The translations under genes and the position numbers were made by a program. The notes under the pieces are model-generated. The model did not search any database. It was not told where the DNA came from and saw nothing but the letters and a program-made list of their open reading frames with translations. Shown one piece after another: positions 49,787 to 61,690 of a DNA stretch of 64,000 nt. Position 1 is the first letter of the stretch. Each line of letters starts with the position of its first letter. The stretch spans positions 1 to 64,000 of the forward strand of contig JAGVSM010003454.1 in NCBI GenBank assembly GCA_022494885.1, in the 5' to 3' direction. This stretch comes from Micrasema longulum (Eukaryota; Arthropoda; Insecta; Trichoptera; Brachycentridae).

Positions 49787-50360
49787 TTAACTCTTTAAAG
49801 ACTATGGTAAATAACCCCTTTGCCCGCGGTGATGTAACATCGTGTTACCACAAGCAAAAGACGGAATATTCTAAAGCTCAGACATTAAGAAAAATAAACA
49901 TTGGGACATACAGTTTAATAATTCCTTTTACATAATTTATAAAAATTAACGAAAAATTTAGCCCTGTTATAGCAAAAATCATACATTCGCCGCCCATAAT
50001 TCACGCGTGCGTCTCCCATCACTGTCAACAACCGGCTGAATTGGTTTCACACAACACGGCGGCTGAAGAACAGCGTCTCTGTTTTCCTTGTTATGTGTTC
50101 TACCTTCGTACTTCCTCTGATACAGATGTTTTGTTGTATTTGCGGACATGATTCTTCGGGTAGCAAGGTAAAATATTTTTTGTATTAAAATCTAGCATAG
50201 TTATACAAATTTTACTTTCCAAATCAGATGTGTAAATGTCCATTTGAAGGTAACAAAAATACAACTCCATTGTTTACAAATATAAGAGATATGTATCAAG
50301 TCTTGTATCGTAAGTCGACTAGTGTGACATTACAGCCACACAAGTCGTATTCATGGCAGT
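49787..50360 (+). repeat. Cys-rich module, copy B
   Basis: Uninterrupted partner of 33030-33850. A short frame at 50126 reads MFCCICGHDSSGSK and stops at a donor-like AAG|GTAAAA (50168). An acceptor-like AAATCAG at 50227 opens MCKCPFEGNKNTTPLFTNI, which stays open to 50434. Upstream is a G+C-richer, promoter-like patch (CACGCGTGCGTCTCCC). The Cys spacing suggests the start of a zinc-binding domain, but I cannot assign it; it could be the 5' end of a transposon gene or of a duplicated host gene. Confidence 0.5.
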
Positions 50361-50564
50361 TTAGCTTGGGTATTCTTGGTAACCCCCCGAACTCGCGGAT
50401 TTTTTCCACGCTCAGGCCAGAAAAGGTTAAATAAAGACGTTCCAACGACAAAATAATAATATTGTATTTTATATTATAGATGTATTATATTTCGGTGTTC
50501 GGACGCATAAAGAATACATTTATGTGTGTGCAAAAAACTTGAATATTGATATAAGTCCGCTTTG

Positions 50565-50815
50565 TAGAATTGTGGCTGGCGCGTTCGTATTTTACGCTAC
50601 CGGTCCAGAGTTCGATTCCTGACAGGATGAACGTGAAATATTAAAATTGAAGGTGGTTCTGCACTGTGATATTTTACTGTACTAGGACTAACAACTGAAG
50701 CGTAAAACTGACGATCTTACCTATACGTAACATATGATCGAGATAAGTTGCGTTTGTTTTTCCAATGCTGTGCCCTTAGCACCACTGGACGTGGAAAGGG
50801 GGATAGTGATAGTGA
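50565..50815 (+). mobile_element. SINE-A copy, diverged
   Basis: Box B GAGTTCGATTCCTGACAGG, body ACTAGGACTAACAACTGAAG and tail GTGCCCTTAGCACCACTGGA followed by GGAAAGGGGGATAGTGATAG. Confidence 0.7.
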
Positions 50816-50867
50816 GTATTTAACGGTATCCCACCTAAAAATGTAAACCAATATTTTTACCATATCG

Positions 50868-51260
50868 TTTAACAACAGAGATGAAGAACATTTTAGAGAA
50901 GGTAATATAGAATTCTAGGCATCTACAGAGCTCATGACCTGTCATTGGCTGGTTTAATTGGCCACTTTACACACTGTTTAACATTCACCATTTTGTCCAT
51001 ATTTGAACATCTATATTCATTCAATCCTTTCATCTGTTGATGTTTGTGAAGTTAAAAAGCTTTATTTATGCGGGTGAGATTCATCTAATCAAATTATTTC
51101 TCCTACATAACTAGGCAACGCCTGAAAATGTTATTTTTTTCAATTTCTATACTTCTTCATGTACCGGTGGATTTAACAAAATGGATTTACAGATTTATTA
51201 ACAGCTCCCCAAGGAGTTCAATTCAGTCCTTGTCTACAAAAATTTGGACAAACTCAAAAT
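50868..51260. repeat. MITE-1 copy
   Basis: AACAACAGAGATGAAGAACA, GGCATCTACAGAGCTCATGA, CCTGTCATTGGCTGGTTTAA, GTGAGATTCATCTAATCAAA and TAGGCAACGCCTGAAAATG, ending with TCCTTGTCTACAAAAATTTG. Another MITE-1 scrap (TTTCAACAGAAATGAG, 51345-51378) leads straight into the next SINE. Confidence 0.75.
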
Positions 51261-51377
51261 CTTGTTGAAAAATCGTGTAATTTTAAATTAACAGTGAAAA
51301 TAATAGGTTACCTACGTCAAAATGTTTGCAGCAAATTCTCTAGGGAGTAAGATTAATGAATATTTCAACAGAAATGA

Positions 51378-51550
51378 GAGAGGTGGTGTAGTGGCTAAGA
51401 CGCTTGACTTACATGTGGAAGGTTCTGGGTTCGATTCCCGGTGAGAACGCAAATGTTCAAATTTTTCTCAAGCCTGGGTGTTCTGTACAGTAATTCACCA
51501 CTGTAATTGGCCCCTTCTGGACTGTTGTGGTGCAAAAAAATAAAATACAG
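51378..51550 (+). mobile_element. SINE-B copy, near full length
   Basis: Head GGTGGTGTAGTGGCTAAGAC, box B GGTTCGATTCCCGG, body CTCAAGCCTGGGTGTTCTGT, CACCACTGTAATTGGCCCC and GACTGTTGTGGTGCAAAAAA, with an A-rich (AATAAA)n tail. It appears to have inserted into a MITE-1 copy. This is the cleanest plus-strand reference copy of the family. Confidence 0.85.
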
Positions 51551-51589
51551 TAAAATAAAATATTATTTTTATTTTTAAAATATGGAAGT

Positions 51590-51730
51590 GTTAGTGCCAC
51601 GGAATATTGCAGTGTACAGCCACCTGTAGAATCGATATTTTACGTTCACCCTGCCAGAAATCGAACTTTAAACCTTAAGTATGGCGGACGTATCTCTACT
51701 CGATTTTCTATGAAAGACTTTTATGAACCG
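51590..51730 (-). mobile_element. SINE-A-type head copy
   Basis: Plus-strand wording TACGTTCACCCTGCCAGAAA, TCGAACTTTAAACC and GGCGGACGTATCTCTACTCG shows a minus-strand head joined to the TACTCGATTTT leader also seen next to copies at 58090 and 20115. Confidence 0.6.
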
Positions 51731-52799
51731 AAAAAATTCTTACAGGTTTCTCGTTCTATTTCACACGCATAACTGTATTATTCGTTCCACCCGGACTAAG
51801 AAATAAATACAAATTTTAGTCACTCCGACATAGATTCTTTAACCTTGCATTGCCCAACTTACAAAGCTTAGACAATTCATGGATCTATTTTTCTAATCAT
51901 CCGGGATTAAAGTATCGCTATCGTTATTTAAAAAAAACAAAAATACCATCCAAAAATAAAAATTAACGTAATATCCATAAAAACAATAAATAATAAATAT
52001 GACTTATTTGTGTAAATGTTTGTCACAACTGACATCTATCGAGATATTTTGTAAGCCCTTTGCAAATTTGTTACAATTTGACTAGTTCACACAGTCACCG
52101 TAAGAGGACTCTTTAATTTTAAACCGCTTCATTTTTCCTTATTAAGTTTAGTGAAATTATATACAGATGTAAATAATGATCACTTTAAACAGCCAGTGAA
52201 AAGTGATATGTTCTGTCATGACATATTGCCTAGAATTCCATTTTTCATTCCCTAATAAATAATTAATTCGTTTCTATTTACATTAGGGTCTTAAAATATA
52301 ATCATTTCTTCCGTTTTTGGTTGTGAGATGTAATTATTATAATAAAATGCTAAATAATTGAATTATTTTACTATTCGAAAATACCGACTTAATTATAAAA
52401 AACACATACCTAAATATTAATGTTTTTAAACGGTTATTTTTATAGCTTTGTGAATACAAAACACAATATATTCAGACTGTTTCGTAGAAATATCAAACAA
52501 AAACAAACATTGTATAATATTCTTTGAAAACTGCGATTTGAAATTTGCAGAAAGTCGAAATATTTTTTACAAAATTCCGTCAACATCAGTACGAGCTTAT
52601 CTTTTGCAAATAAAGTTAAAATTTTACGGATCAAAAGTAAACATAGCACCCAAGGTAGGTTATACTGTTTACAGGAGGAATTATGATATAAACCAGTGTT
52701 TACCTTTTTACTTACTAACAAAAGAATATTGTATTGTTTATTTTCTTCCGTTTTAACCCCTTTATCCCGGGTGTTTATTTAAATAAACAAAAATAATAA

Positions 52800-53300
52800 G
52801 ATTTATTTACTTCCGTATCTAGAAGAATGAGATTACATACAAAAAATGTTTTCTTGTAAAAATGAAGGAATTCAATTGTATGACGGAATTTCTCGAAAAC
52901 GTATGAAAAAGAAAATTAACTTCTGTGAACTACGTCACAAGTTTATCCGAATAAACTTACGATAGTGTTGTGATAGATTTCCGGTTTCCGGGAAGCCAAC
53001 TCACAATTCAGCAGACCTTTCCGTCGAGAACTTGGGTCGTTACGTGTGATATATATGTTTAGATAATTTATAAGGCGAAAATAACCTCAAGGGCGCTGTA
53101 CAATAAATAAATATCCCAGCACGTCTTGCAGCTACAGAGCGCATGGAAAGTAAAACAATTAGCCCATATTTACATTTTTTTATTTTATTTTATTTGACAG
53201 TGAAGTTTAAAGTTTAAGTGATTTTTTATAAACGAAATAAAAATCAAACTTATAATAATAGAAGTTAGATAACAACAAGTCTTGCAGCTATTGAGCGCAT
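52800..53300. repeat. Repeat 'P' fragment and a short internal repeat
   Basis: ACATACAAAAAATGTTTTCTTG and CTACGTCACAAGTTTATCC match 20815-20960 in order. At 53119 and 53278 a 25-bp phrase recurs (GTCTTGCAGCTA, then GAGCGCATGGA), about 160 bp apart. Confidence 0.5.
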
Positions 53301-53439
53301 GGACGGTTGAAATTCTAGATCCCATTTACTAAATTTAGATATTTGATAGTTAATAACATTTATATAGTTTTGTAATACGATAACACGCGTTTCTTTAACT
53401 TTGTCAATTTGTAATCAGTGTTAAAATGAACGTTAATAA

Positions 53440-54350
53440 TTTCAAAATTGCAGTACCGTGTGAATCAATTGGAACACAGAGTATATAAGTACATACACTC
53501 GTGGTTTTAATAATAAATGTGTCTCTTTTTTGGCTTGACAACGAAACTTCAATAAGACGTCTTCGTAACTTTGTACGTCAATATGGATTCCTGGCTCATG
53601 AAGCTCTTTGTTAAGATCAACTCCACTCTTCCATAGATCCATTTTGCTTTTAAGTACTAGAAGTTGATAATCTTAGGCGGTCGTTTTCTTCTTCTGACCA
53701 CAGTTTACCTTCGTTTTGATGTTCACTGCTTTGTCAAATTTTCTTGCTTAAAAATCCTGCTTATAGATTCTGCTTTCCTTCAAAACTCTCCGCTATTTAC
53801 AAGTACATCACAGAAGTGTGCTCAGAAAACGTAATAATACGTTTTCTTGGCGTGATATCCATGCTTTTAATTCCCCCAAATTAGACAAATGAACAAATTG
53901 AAACACCTTGAAAAATAAAACAGGAGTTAATGATACAATACATTTCTTGTGTTTAGAAAATGTAGTCATTAATTTGAAACTTGACACATGGCCTGACAAT
54001 ATAAAAAAATACCTAAGAAATTACTTAAATGAACAGTTTAAATATATAAAAAATATTTTGCTTGTTCCAATTGATTGGCAGGGTACCGTATATAAAAAAA
54101 AACTTACAATTCTTTCAGTACATACATAATTATGATCAATTAAAATTAATAATCCTAACATTTTGGAGCGTTTAAAATTAGATGCAGCGAGAAACTACTT
54201 AAGAGCTAGGCAACACATACTATTATTTGAAGGTAGTTACGCAGAAAGCAGCCAGACCACCAAAGGTACAGTAAGCTCAATTCTATGTTCTGGTAGAAAC
54301 AGCCAGACCGCTTACATACAAAAAGCTGTCATAATCACCCCCTGAAAATG
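53440..54350. other. Cluster of unidentified short open frames
   Basis: Minus 53642-53442 (MDLWKSGVDLNKELHEPGIH...), plus 53908-54129 (...FLCLENVVINLKLDTWPDNI...) and plus 54163-54345 (MERLKLDAARNYLRARQHIL...) are less AT-biased in their amino acids than other chance frames here. No family is recognised and no splice joins convince me. They may be remains of a retroelement or an uncharacterised exon set. Confidence 0.25.
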
Positions 54351-54589
54351 GTTTCGATCACAAAAACGGCATTTCTCAATTTGAAAAAAACACCCACAGC
54401 ACTAAAAAAATTTTGTATTTAAATGTATTCATTGTTCATCATTTGATAAAGTTAAAAACATTCCAACTTTGGTGTAGATTTGATTATTCAATATTTTCAC
54501 AAAAGTGCTAAAATCTCAGTTTCTATTTTTTATGGCTTTCTACATAACTACGTTTATTTGTTTTTCCTGAATGCAGAACCAATTTACCG

Positions 54590-54900
54590 ATGCTGAAGTC
54601 TGTGGGAAGGATGATTGGTCTATTGAACACCCTACCAAGAGAGGTGGATCTTTTCCATGTTATAATTACCAGTTTTAGATTCTTCCTCTCTAACTATGTA
54701 GCGTATTATGTATTGGTGATTTAGTTGTCTACGTTCTTTAGAGTTTTTAAGTACTACATGTTTATACGTCAGTACCTTTAAATGTTACTGAGCATTTTTT
54801 CTTCATGTTTTTTTTTAATACTCACAACACATTTTAATTGACAGGTGTAATGTAATGAACATGTAAATTTTAAATAAATAAATACAAAATATTTTTTATA
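54590..54900 (+). mobile_element. LINE 3' fragment
   Basis: The frame at about 54596-54710 reads SVGRMIGLLNTLPREVDLFH then SFRFFLSNYV, the last block of a reverse transcriptase C-terminus. The 3' UTR ends in an (AAAT)n tail at 54878-54893. Confidence 0.6.
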
Positions 54901-55474
54901 TTCATAGGAATTTATTCGGGCGTGAAAGAGTTAGAAAAATAAAACATCAATCTAAGGTTTACAGGTTTAATACGACATTTCAACTGACATGTGAATCGAG
55001 GGATTATTTTTGCGTCAATGCCTTCAGAAGCAAATAAAAATATTGTCCATGTTCGAATATCGCATTGTTGTGCTTTTTAAAATATGACGTTGGAATTTCG
55101 CCTATTTTATCTATTGTCCATCAAGAATAGCCAAATTCTTATAGAAAAATATCCCTTAGGATTATTAAAACATATTTCTATACTGACTTAACCCTATCGA
55201 ATCGGTGGGTTGTGTGAATCCATCGCAAATTCCTTAGAAATTTTACCCCGTTTTTTAGTTCCCTTGTATTTCACATCGTGCAAAAAAATAATAAAGAATA
55301 TAAAAATTCAACAATGTTTTGAGTTTGTGAATTACCATTGTATATATAATTTAAAATAATAATATCGTTTTATTTTTTCTTCTAAGGACTAGTTGCATGA
55401 AAATAAGTTAAATGAAATAGAGCTAATATATTGAGGTTTTCTACTGACATTTCTTGGTGGAACTGCATTTTAAT

Positions 55475-55544
55475 TATAATAATAAAAATACTTTATAGTT
55501 TTATTCCACCATAAATAAAACTATAAAGTACTTTTATTATTATA
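55475..55544. repeat. Near-perfect 70-bp hairpin
   Basis: TATAATAATAAAAATACTTT... at 55475 is inverted at 55511-55544 (arm about 31 bp, one or two mismatches) around a short CCACCA loop. Either a tiny fold-back element or the centre of a larger one. Confidence 0.8.
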
Positions 55545-55559
55545 AATAGAGCTAAGTTA

Positions 55560-56035
55560 AATAAATGTAAATTTGTTGCAACAGAGAGGGAAAACATTTT
55601 TGAGAATGGAATATATAAGTCTAGGAATTTACAGGGCTTATTATGTTTAAACATCCACATTTTCTTATCTCATCCAATTTTGACTTTTGTAAAGTAAAAG
55701 AGCTGAAACCTTTGTCATGTCAGTGAGATTCATCCATTGAAAAAATATTTTCAGGCGTTGCCTCGTAGGTGAAATGGTTCAGCCGGATGAATCTCACCCT
55801 CATGCGAAAGGTTTCAGCTCTTTTATTTTACAAAACTCAATAGATGTTCAAACATCAGCTGAATGGTGAATGTTACATAACGTGTAAAGTGGCCACTTAA
55901 CCCAGTCAACAACAGGTCATAAGCACTGTAAATGCTTCGACTTCCATATCTCCTTCTCAAAATGTTTTCCTATGATCTAAATAGATCCCCAGGGAAAACA
56001 TCCAGCCTGTAGGAATTTGGACATACTCAGAACGT
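55560..56035. repeat. MITE-1, fullest fold-back copy
   Basis: Two inverted arms face each other around about 55750. The left arm has GTAAAGTAAAAGAGCTGAAA CC..., GTGAGATTCATCC. The right arm mirrors these with GGATGAATCTCACCCTCATG and GGTTTCAGCTCTTTTATTTT. Outside them are TCTAGGAATTTACAGGGCTT on the left and CAGGTCATAAGCACTGTAAA on the right. The end carries TAGGAATTTGGACATACTC. No open frame; a non-autonomous DNA element by its shape. Confidence 0.8.
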
Positions 56036-56039
56036 AGGT

Positions 56040-58000
56040 ATGTTTTCTCTAATCTGTTTTTTGAAAAAAATAAAATATTTTGTGCTTTTAAAGCATAGAA
56101 TTAAGATTAGCCCAGAAACCGCATACGCACATCAAACAGAAGGTGACTAAACTACTCATAAATGAGTAGGTTTACGTTTTGACTTATTTGTTTTTTTGTA
56201 GACGTCGCTTAGTACGCAACTTCTGATTTGAATTCAACTATGCCGTGTTGTGTCTTTTTAAAGTGCAGAAATACTGCTAGGATCTTAAAGAAACTGGATG
56301 GTATTTAGCTGAGTAAGATGAGTATAGATGGTAATTAGCAAATAAATGTTTAAGTAGCAAATGCATTACTTAAAAATTGAATTATTTTTCCATTTGTCAG
56401 ATTGTCGAAGAAACAAAATGGAAATTTCGTAAGTGTTACCAGGTTGGTAATTTTTTTTACCTTACTTTGCTCAGCTAATGAAAAAACTAATGAAAATTAG
56501 ACCTCGGATTTAACAACGCCGTGGGGGACATTTGAACGACAGTATCTTTAAAATATCAAATTTTATTTAACATGATATAAAAATATCCGTTTTATGTCAA
56601 ATAAAATTAGTTTTATATTTTAAGTTCAAAGTTCATTAATTCAATTACTCTTATTAAATGACCATTTACTTATTTACTCTGTTATGTCAATCGATGTATC
56701 CGCGTACAAAAAAAATTTTGAGAAATTAACAGATTGTTATTTCTACCAGTTATGATATTTTTTTCCAATCAAGCAACATTAAGCGGTGACATCATAAATG
56801 GGCGCGGCGAAAGTAGGGCATAGTGGGGGGATTATTGGACACCGTCCGATGTATTCAAATATGATTCTACGCTCCTTCTGGACTATTCTTAATTCATATG
56901 TTTTAACGCATATAAAAACAATGCAATATAATATTTCGGCGGTATGGTAAAACAACGAAAGGGCACGTGCCATTGGCTGTTGTTTCTAATGTTATTATGC
57001 ACGCTTGGCTGCTCATTGGACGGTTCAAATGTTTAAATTTAGAGCAGGTAAACACCGCAATATAATGACGGCGACAGGTGATGCGAGTGTGGTCAGTGTT
57101 CGTTCCGCAGACCAAGGAAAACGTCGCTTACTGAGTTCAATGTTCCGTTTCGTACAATTTCATTTCAAATTTTAATTTTACGCTTAATACAAATAAAAAG
57201 AACAAATCATCACGCCATTTCTCTGAATAGGTAGGCAGAGTTTATCAAACTCCAAAACACTGTCTGTAAAGACATATGTAATACGGACTTTGTTTTCTCC
57301 AAATGTATAAATCTTTTTAAGCTGCATACTGATTATTTCGACATTTGACTAGTTCGGCTTCAAGTATATTTGTTGAATTTTGTTATGCCATGCCATTCTC
57401 GATTTTCCGTGTTTTTTGCATCTAACACATTCTAAATCTTTTTATCCGTTGTTCAACTTATATTTTATTTCCGTTATCAATCTATAGTACAGGCGATGGC
57501 GTCTCAACGAGGAAATTAAAAGTTTTTTTTAATTCTTTTTTTTCTTAATAGACTACCAAACTAAGCAAAAAAAATATTATGTATCGTATTATCAGCGCCA
57601 AGTTTTTTTTTTTTTGCAATTACAAAAATACTTCGCGTGTGACGGCACAACTTCTCTTCGGTGAGTTCTGCTGATTGATGAACTAGTGCCGAGAAGAACT
57701 TTTTTTCATACATTTTAAAAAACTTCGCTGTACAATTTATTGCTCTTATATTCACAGCGCGTAAGAAATCATTTTTTTATTTCCCATATTTTCCGTAGCA
57801 CCGAACTTCTTCATTGCAGCTTATAAGTATGATGTTTTGGATACAAGAAGAAAAGAAAAATTGTCTTTCACTTTTTCTACAAGTTCAAGACAACTGTTGA
57901 ATATGTTATAGGCATTTCAACCATATATTAATTACAGCGAATTTGAATAACTTTTGTTTCATGGGAAATTAGGTAATACGTCTAACGCTTTAGGTGCTAG
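56040..58000. other. Stretch with one repeat and no gene
   Basis: 57185-57430 pairs with the repeat at 10700-10950. A less AT-rich patch at 56780-57120 (ATGGGCGCGGCGAAAGTAGG; TGACGGCGACAGGTGATGCG) is unidentified. The frames there look like chance. Confidence 0.45.
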
Positions 58001-58009
58001 CCTAAACAA

Positions 58010-58170
58010 AATATATTATTACTGTGACGACCAATAAAACCAATATTTTACATTCACCTTTCTAGTAGAGCCACTACACTACAAAGCGGACTTATCTCTA
58101 CTTAATATTCTGTTTCAGGATTTTTACCCGAGAGTAGGCATCGAGTCGAAAACGTTCGCCCAGACTATTC
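58010..58170 (-). mobile_element. SINE-A-type head copy
   Basis: Plus-strand wording TTTTACATTCACCTTTCTAG, AGCCACTACACTACAAAGCG, GACTTATCTCTACTT and GATTTTTACCCGAGAGTAGG: head plus leader, the same junction as at 20115 and 51690. Confidence 0.55.
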
Positions 58171-59560
58171 ATATAATTGTTTTCTTCATCCATCCAAATA
58201 CAGATCAACATCTGAAATCCATATTGTCGGGAATTGAATATGGTAGTATAATTTGATAACTGCTTCGCCAGCAGATGAACGAGTCTTGATCAAATTTTTA
58301 AACAAATGAATGATTACTTTAAAAACGACAAACGGAATTTTGATGACACTCTTCAATAACAAACTGAAAGCTTCTATGACGTTTTTTCTCCCTCAGAGTA
58401 GGTAAACGAATAGAGAACGACGTATGCAGATATTAAATAATACCAAGTAGTTCTTGCAAACATCTGAATGAAGTAATTAAGAGTGGCTATAAATTTAGCC
58501 CCTTGGGAACTCCACGTAACACTACCACACTTCACACTCGAAAATACTAATAGTTTGGCAAATTGATACAATATATCTCGCTCGTTAACTCCCAGGAGAG
58601 CACTAAGGAAAGAAGTGTCCCATAAAATTAGTGTGAATATTTTATTTTAAACAAATGCAGAATGGAATTAATTATGTAAGCTCTTGAAATACTCGAGGAT
58701 CTTTTTCATTAGTTTGAATGTAACAAATATTTTTTATTTTTTAATATTTATTAATTTTTTGTAATAAGTCATAATATTTTCTTATAATATTTATATTTTT
58801 ATTTTATTTTAATATTAAATTTAATTTTAAATATATTTATACAAAACAGTAAGAATTTTATAATAAAAATACCAGTCTCAAAGGTTAATTAATTATACAT
58901 CATTTACTTTTTTTTACAGCAATTTAATTTTTTTATTATAATATCAAAAGGTTTAAAGCGTTGTAAGAATAAATATATATTTTTTTGTTTTGCTATTGAG
59001 TCACCTAAACTGCTAACTAGGATAACTTCCCCGTTCTAAGACAGCAAATACATTTTTCCAGTTATTTTTAGCAAATTCTACTTCAAAAAAACATTTTTAT
59101 CCACTTTGATAGTTTTCTTTTAAATGTACTTTTCCCATATTCAAAATAAATTTACTTAAACGTGTAAAATAGTTAATAAGATAAAATATAATAGGAATAA
59201 GAATAGAAAAGTAAAATAGTAAATTATATAAAATATACTTTGCAAATTATATTCCACTGTTACCTACCTATTTATTTATTTATAAATTTATTGCAAAAAA
59301 AAAAAAAAATACATACTTAATAACAGGGAATCTATATAAAAACAATAAATGTAAAATAAAAACGGAGTGTTCTCTGTTTATGATTTATGAAAAAGAAAAA
59401 CTAAAACCACTTAATTATAAATGCCTAGCTAATCAAATGTAAGAAATTAAAATATATCATATCTATATCACTATGTTTGTAATTATCAGTAAAACTATAA
59501 AACTTACGTCCTCCCATATCAGACAACAATTTCTCCAACTCATCGTGTTTCCTTCATCAT
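58171..59560. other. AT-rich stretch, nothing recognised
   Basis: 58700-59450 is almost pure A and T with homopolymer runs (for example 59295-59308). No coding or element signature. Confidence 0.55.
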
Positions 59561-59564
59561 CCTT

Positions 59565-59770
59565 ATTACCTACATGCACCCTGTGGTGCATAGGGCACTG
59601 CACTGTCACTAAATTGCATTGTTTCTATTTATTTTTTCTGCGAACAGTCTTACACTTCTGGGGGCAGTCCAGAGACATTAAAAAATACAGCTCTGTAAAA
59701 CCACAATAAAACAAATATTTTACGTCCACTATTTCTATAATCGAACCCAGTTCCAAAAAATGTGTAAATA
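59565..59770 (-). mobile_element. SINE-A copy, diverged
   Basis: Tail GGTGCATAGGGCACTGCACT at 59583, body TTACACTTCTGGGGGCAGTC and head ATAATCGAACCCAGTTCC (plus-strand wording). Confidence 0.65.
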
Positions 59771-60239
59771 AAGCGATGTAAAATATAATTAAACAATGTT
59801 TAATAAAGTGGAACGCGTGTGATATGAATAACTTTAACATAATATGTAATTTCCTTCATTAAACTACTGATTCTGGACACGTGTACTATAATTAAGTCCT
59901 TCATGGATGAGTAATTGAAAATTTGGACAAATATTAAATTTATTTACCCCTTTTATTCGTACAAAAACTATTGATCAATAATTCAAAATGATTAATCAAT
60001 TTTTCCAAGGTATATTATGCCCGTCAAAATATATGTATGTTTATGTAATAATACGTAATCTTTATTTTTGCTATTATTTAATTATGTACGTGCTTCCACT
60101 TTCCATTATATTGTATCCCAACTCAACACAGGGCCCCTTGCCTCATAGAGTTTGGGATACGTTATTATTATATTTTTTTTTGTTATTTGTATGTTTTTGT
60201 ATGAATAAGATAAATAAACAAATAAATATTTTTATTAGT

Positions 60240-60780
60240 GTAGTTACGTTTACCTATCAAACATGAAATCCTGGGTTCGATTATCGACGAGGTTAAGATG
60301 AAAATGATATTGTTTTTTACTGTTACTTGTGATCGATATACACTGCAATTTAAGTACCAATTCAGTGGCCTACGACCCTAATTGTGGACAGTAAAATGAA
60401 GATTTTATCTGTGTGAAGGTGGAAGAAGAATGAATTATTTGTGTGAAATAGAACCAGAACTCTGGATGAGTGTTTTTGATTTGATGGCTGCTCTCAGATA
60501 AAAAAAAAAGCTGTACTCTTATAAAAAGTAAGGAAATCACACAATTAAGCCATTTTAAAATGGGTTCGATTTCTAAAAAGAATGAAGAGTATTTGTTTTG
60601 ATATTTTATAACACTTCGATATTTTACTGTTCCTGTTCTAGCTCCTAAAGCGTAAAACGTATCACCCTGCCTTCCAGTACTGTTACAATAGCATCTGTAT
60701 GCTCGAGGTATGATGCATTTAATTTAACAATGCAGTGCTCTATACACCGTCAGATGCGGATAATATGGTGAATAATAATA
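60240..60780 (+). mobile_element. Decayed SINE-A-like sequences, probably two copies
   Basis: Copy 1 has box B CTGGGTTCGATTATCGACGA at 60271 and a tail-like AGTGGCCTACGACCCTAATT at 60366. Copy 2 has TGTTCCTGTTCTAGCTCCTA at 60630 and the tail AATGCAGTGCTCTATACACC at 60728. Confidence 0.5.
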
Positions 60781-61059
60781 TGAGACATAACCTTTTTTAA
60801 ATTTATTTATCAAGCTAATATTTAAATACGATTTATATTTATATTTATATGTACATTATTTAAACATTTATATATTTGGTTTTGTTTTGAGTTTTTTTCC
60901 TTCTTTCTTCTAAATGCTATATATTCTTTCCAAAGCATTAAAAACAAAAAAAAAAATGTGTTCATTATTTTATATGTGTACAATATAAAGTGTGTATTTT
61001 TTTATTTGAATCTTAATAAAAACTAATGTCTGAAAACCCAATGGCAAACTATAATTTAA

Positions 61060-61445
61060 TATTAACATGTTACAACAGAGATGAAGAACATTTAAGATAA
61101 AGATAACATAAAAATCTAGGCATCTACGGGGCTCACGCACGACCCGTCAATGGCAGGTTTAAGTGACCACTTTACACACTGTGTAACATTCACCATTCTG
61201 CCCATATTTGATCTTGATTCAATCTTCAATTCTTTCATCTGTTGATGTTTGTGAAGTTAAAGAGAAACCAGAAACCAGCAATTGACAGGTCATAAGTTCT
61301 GTAGATACCTAGACTTCTATATAACCTTCTCTTAAATGTTCTTCATCTCTGTTGTAATATGTTAATATAAACCTCACCCCAGGTAGTTGAATCCAGTCCC
61401 TGTCTACAAAAATTTGGACAAACTAAAAATATCGTTGATATTATT
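61060..61445. repeat. MITE-1 copy with clear inverted ends
   Basis: ATTAACATGTTACAACAGAG at 61060 (then ATGAAGAACATTTA) is mirrored by TAAATGTTCTTCATCTCTG and TTGTAATATGTTAAT at 61332-61366. Inside are one forward arm (GGCAGGTTTAAGTGACCACT) and one inverted arm (GACAGGTCATAAGTTCTG). The outer CCAGTCCCTGTCTACAAAAA is kept on the right only. Confidence 0.8.
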
Positions 61446-61559
61446 TAATAGTCTATCGGGACAAATAGGTTTTAATACTTTGTTTTTATTCCTTTAATGT
61501 ATTAATATTGTAATAAATAATAACATGTGTATTTTACTGAATAAAGACTTAAAAAAATA

Positions 61560-61690
61560 TTTTTTAAAAACCCAACGAGTGGTGAATTACATCACAGAGC
61601 ACCCAGGATTGAGAAAAATCACTTTTTTTTTTGTGTTCTGAACCTTCCGAGCGTGAGTCAAGCGTCTTGACCACTATGCCACGGAGGCCG
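61560..61690 (-). mobile_element. SINE-B copy, truncated
   Basis: GTGGTGAATTACATCACAGA, CACCCAGGATTGAGAAAAAT and GTCAAGCGTCTTGACCACTA then GGAGGCC; part of the box B region is missing. Confidence 0.75.

Noticed and set aside
50868..61445. Spaced recurring words as a possible CRISPR-like or satellite array
   Set aside because: Spacing is irregular, orientation varies and the genome is eukaryotic; they are dispersed fold-back elements.
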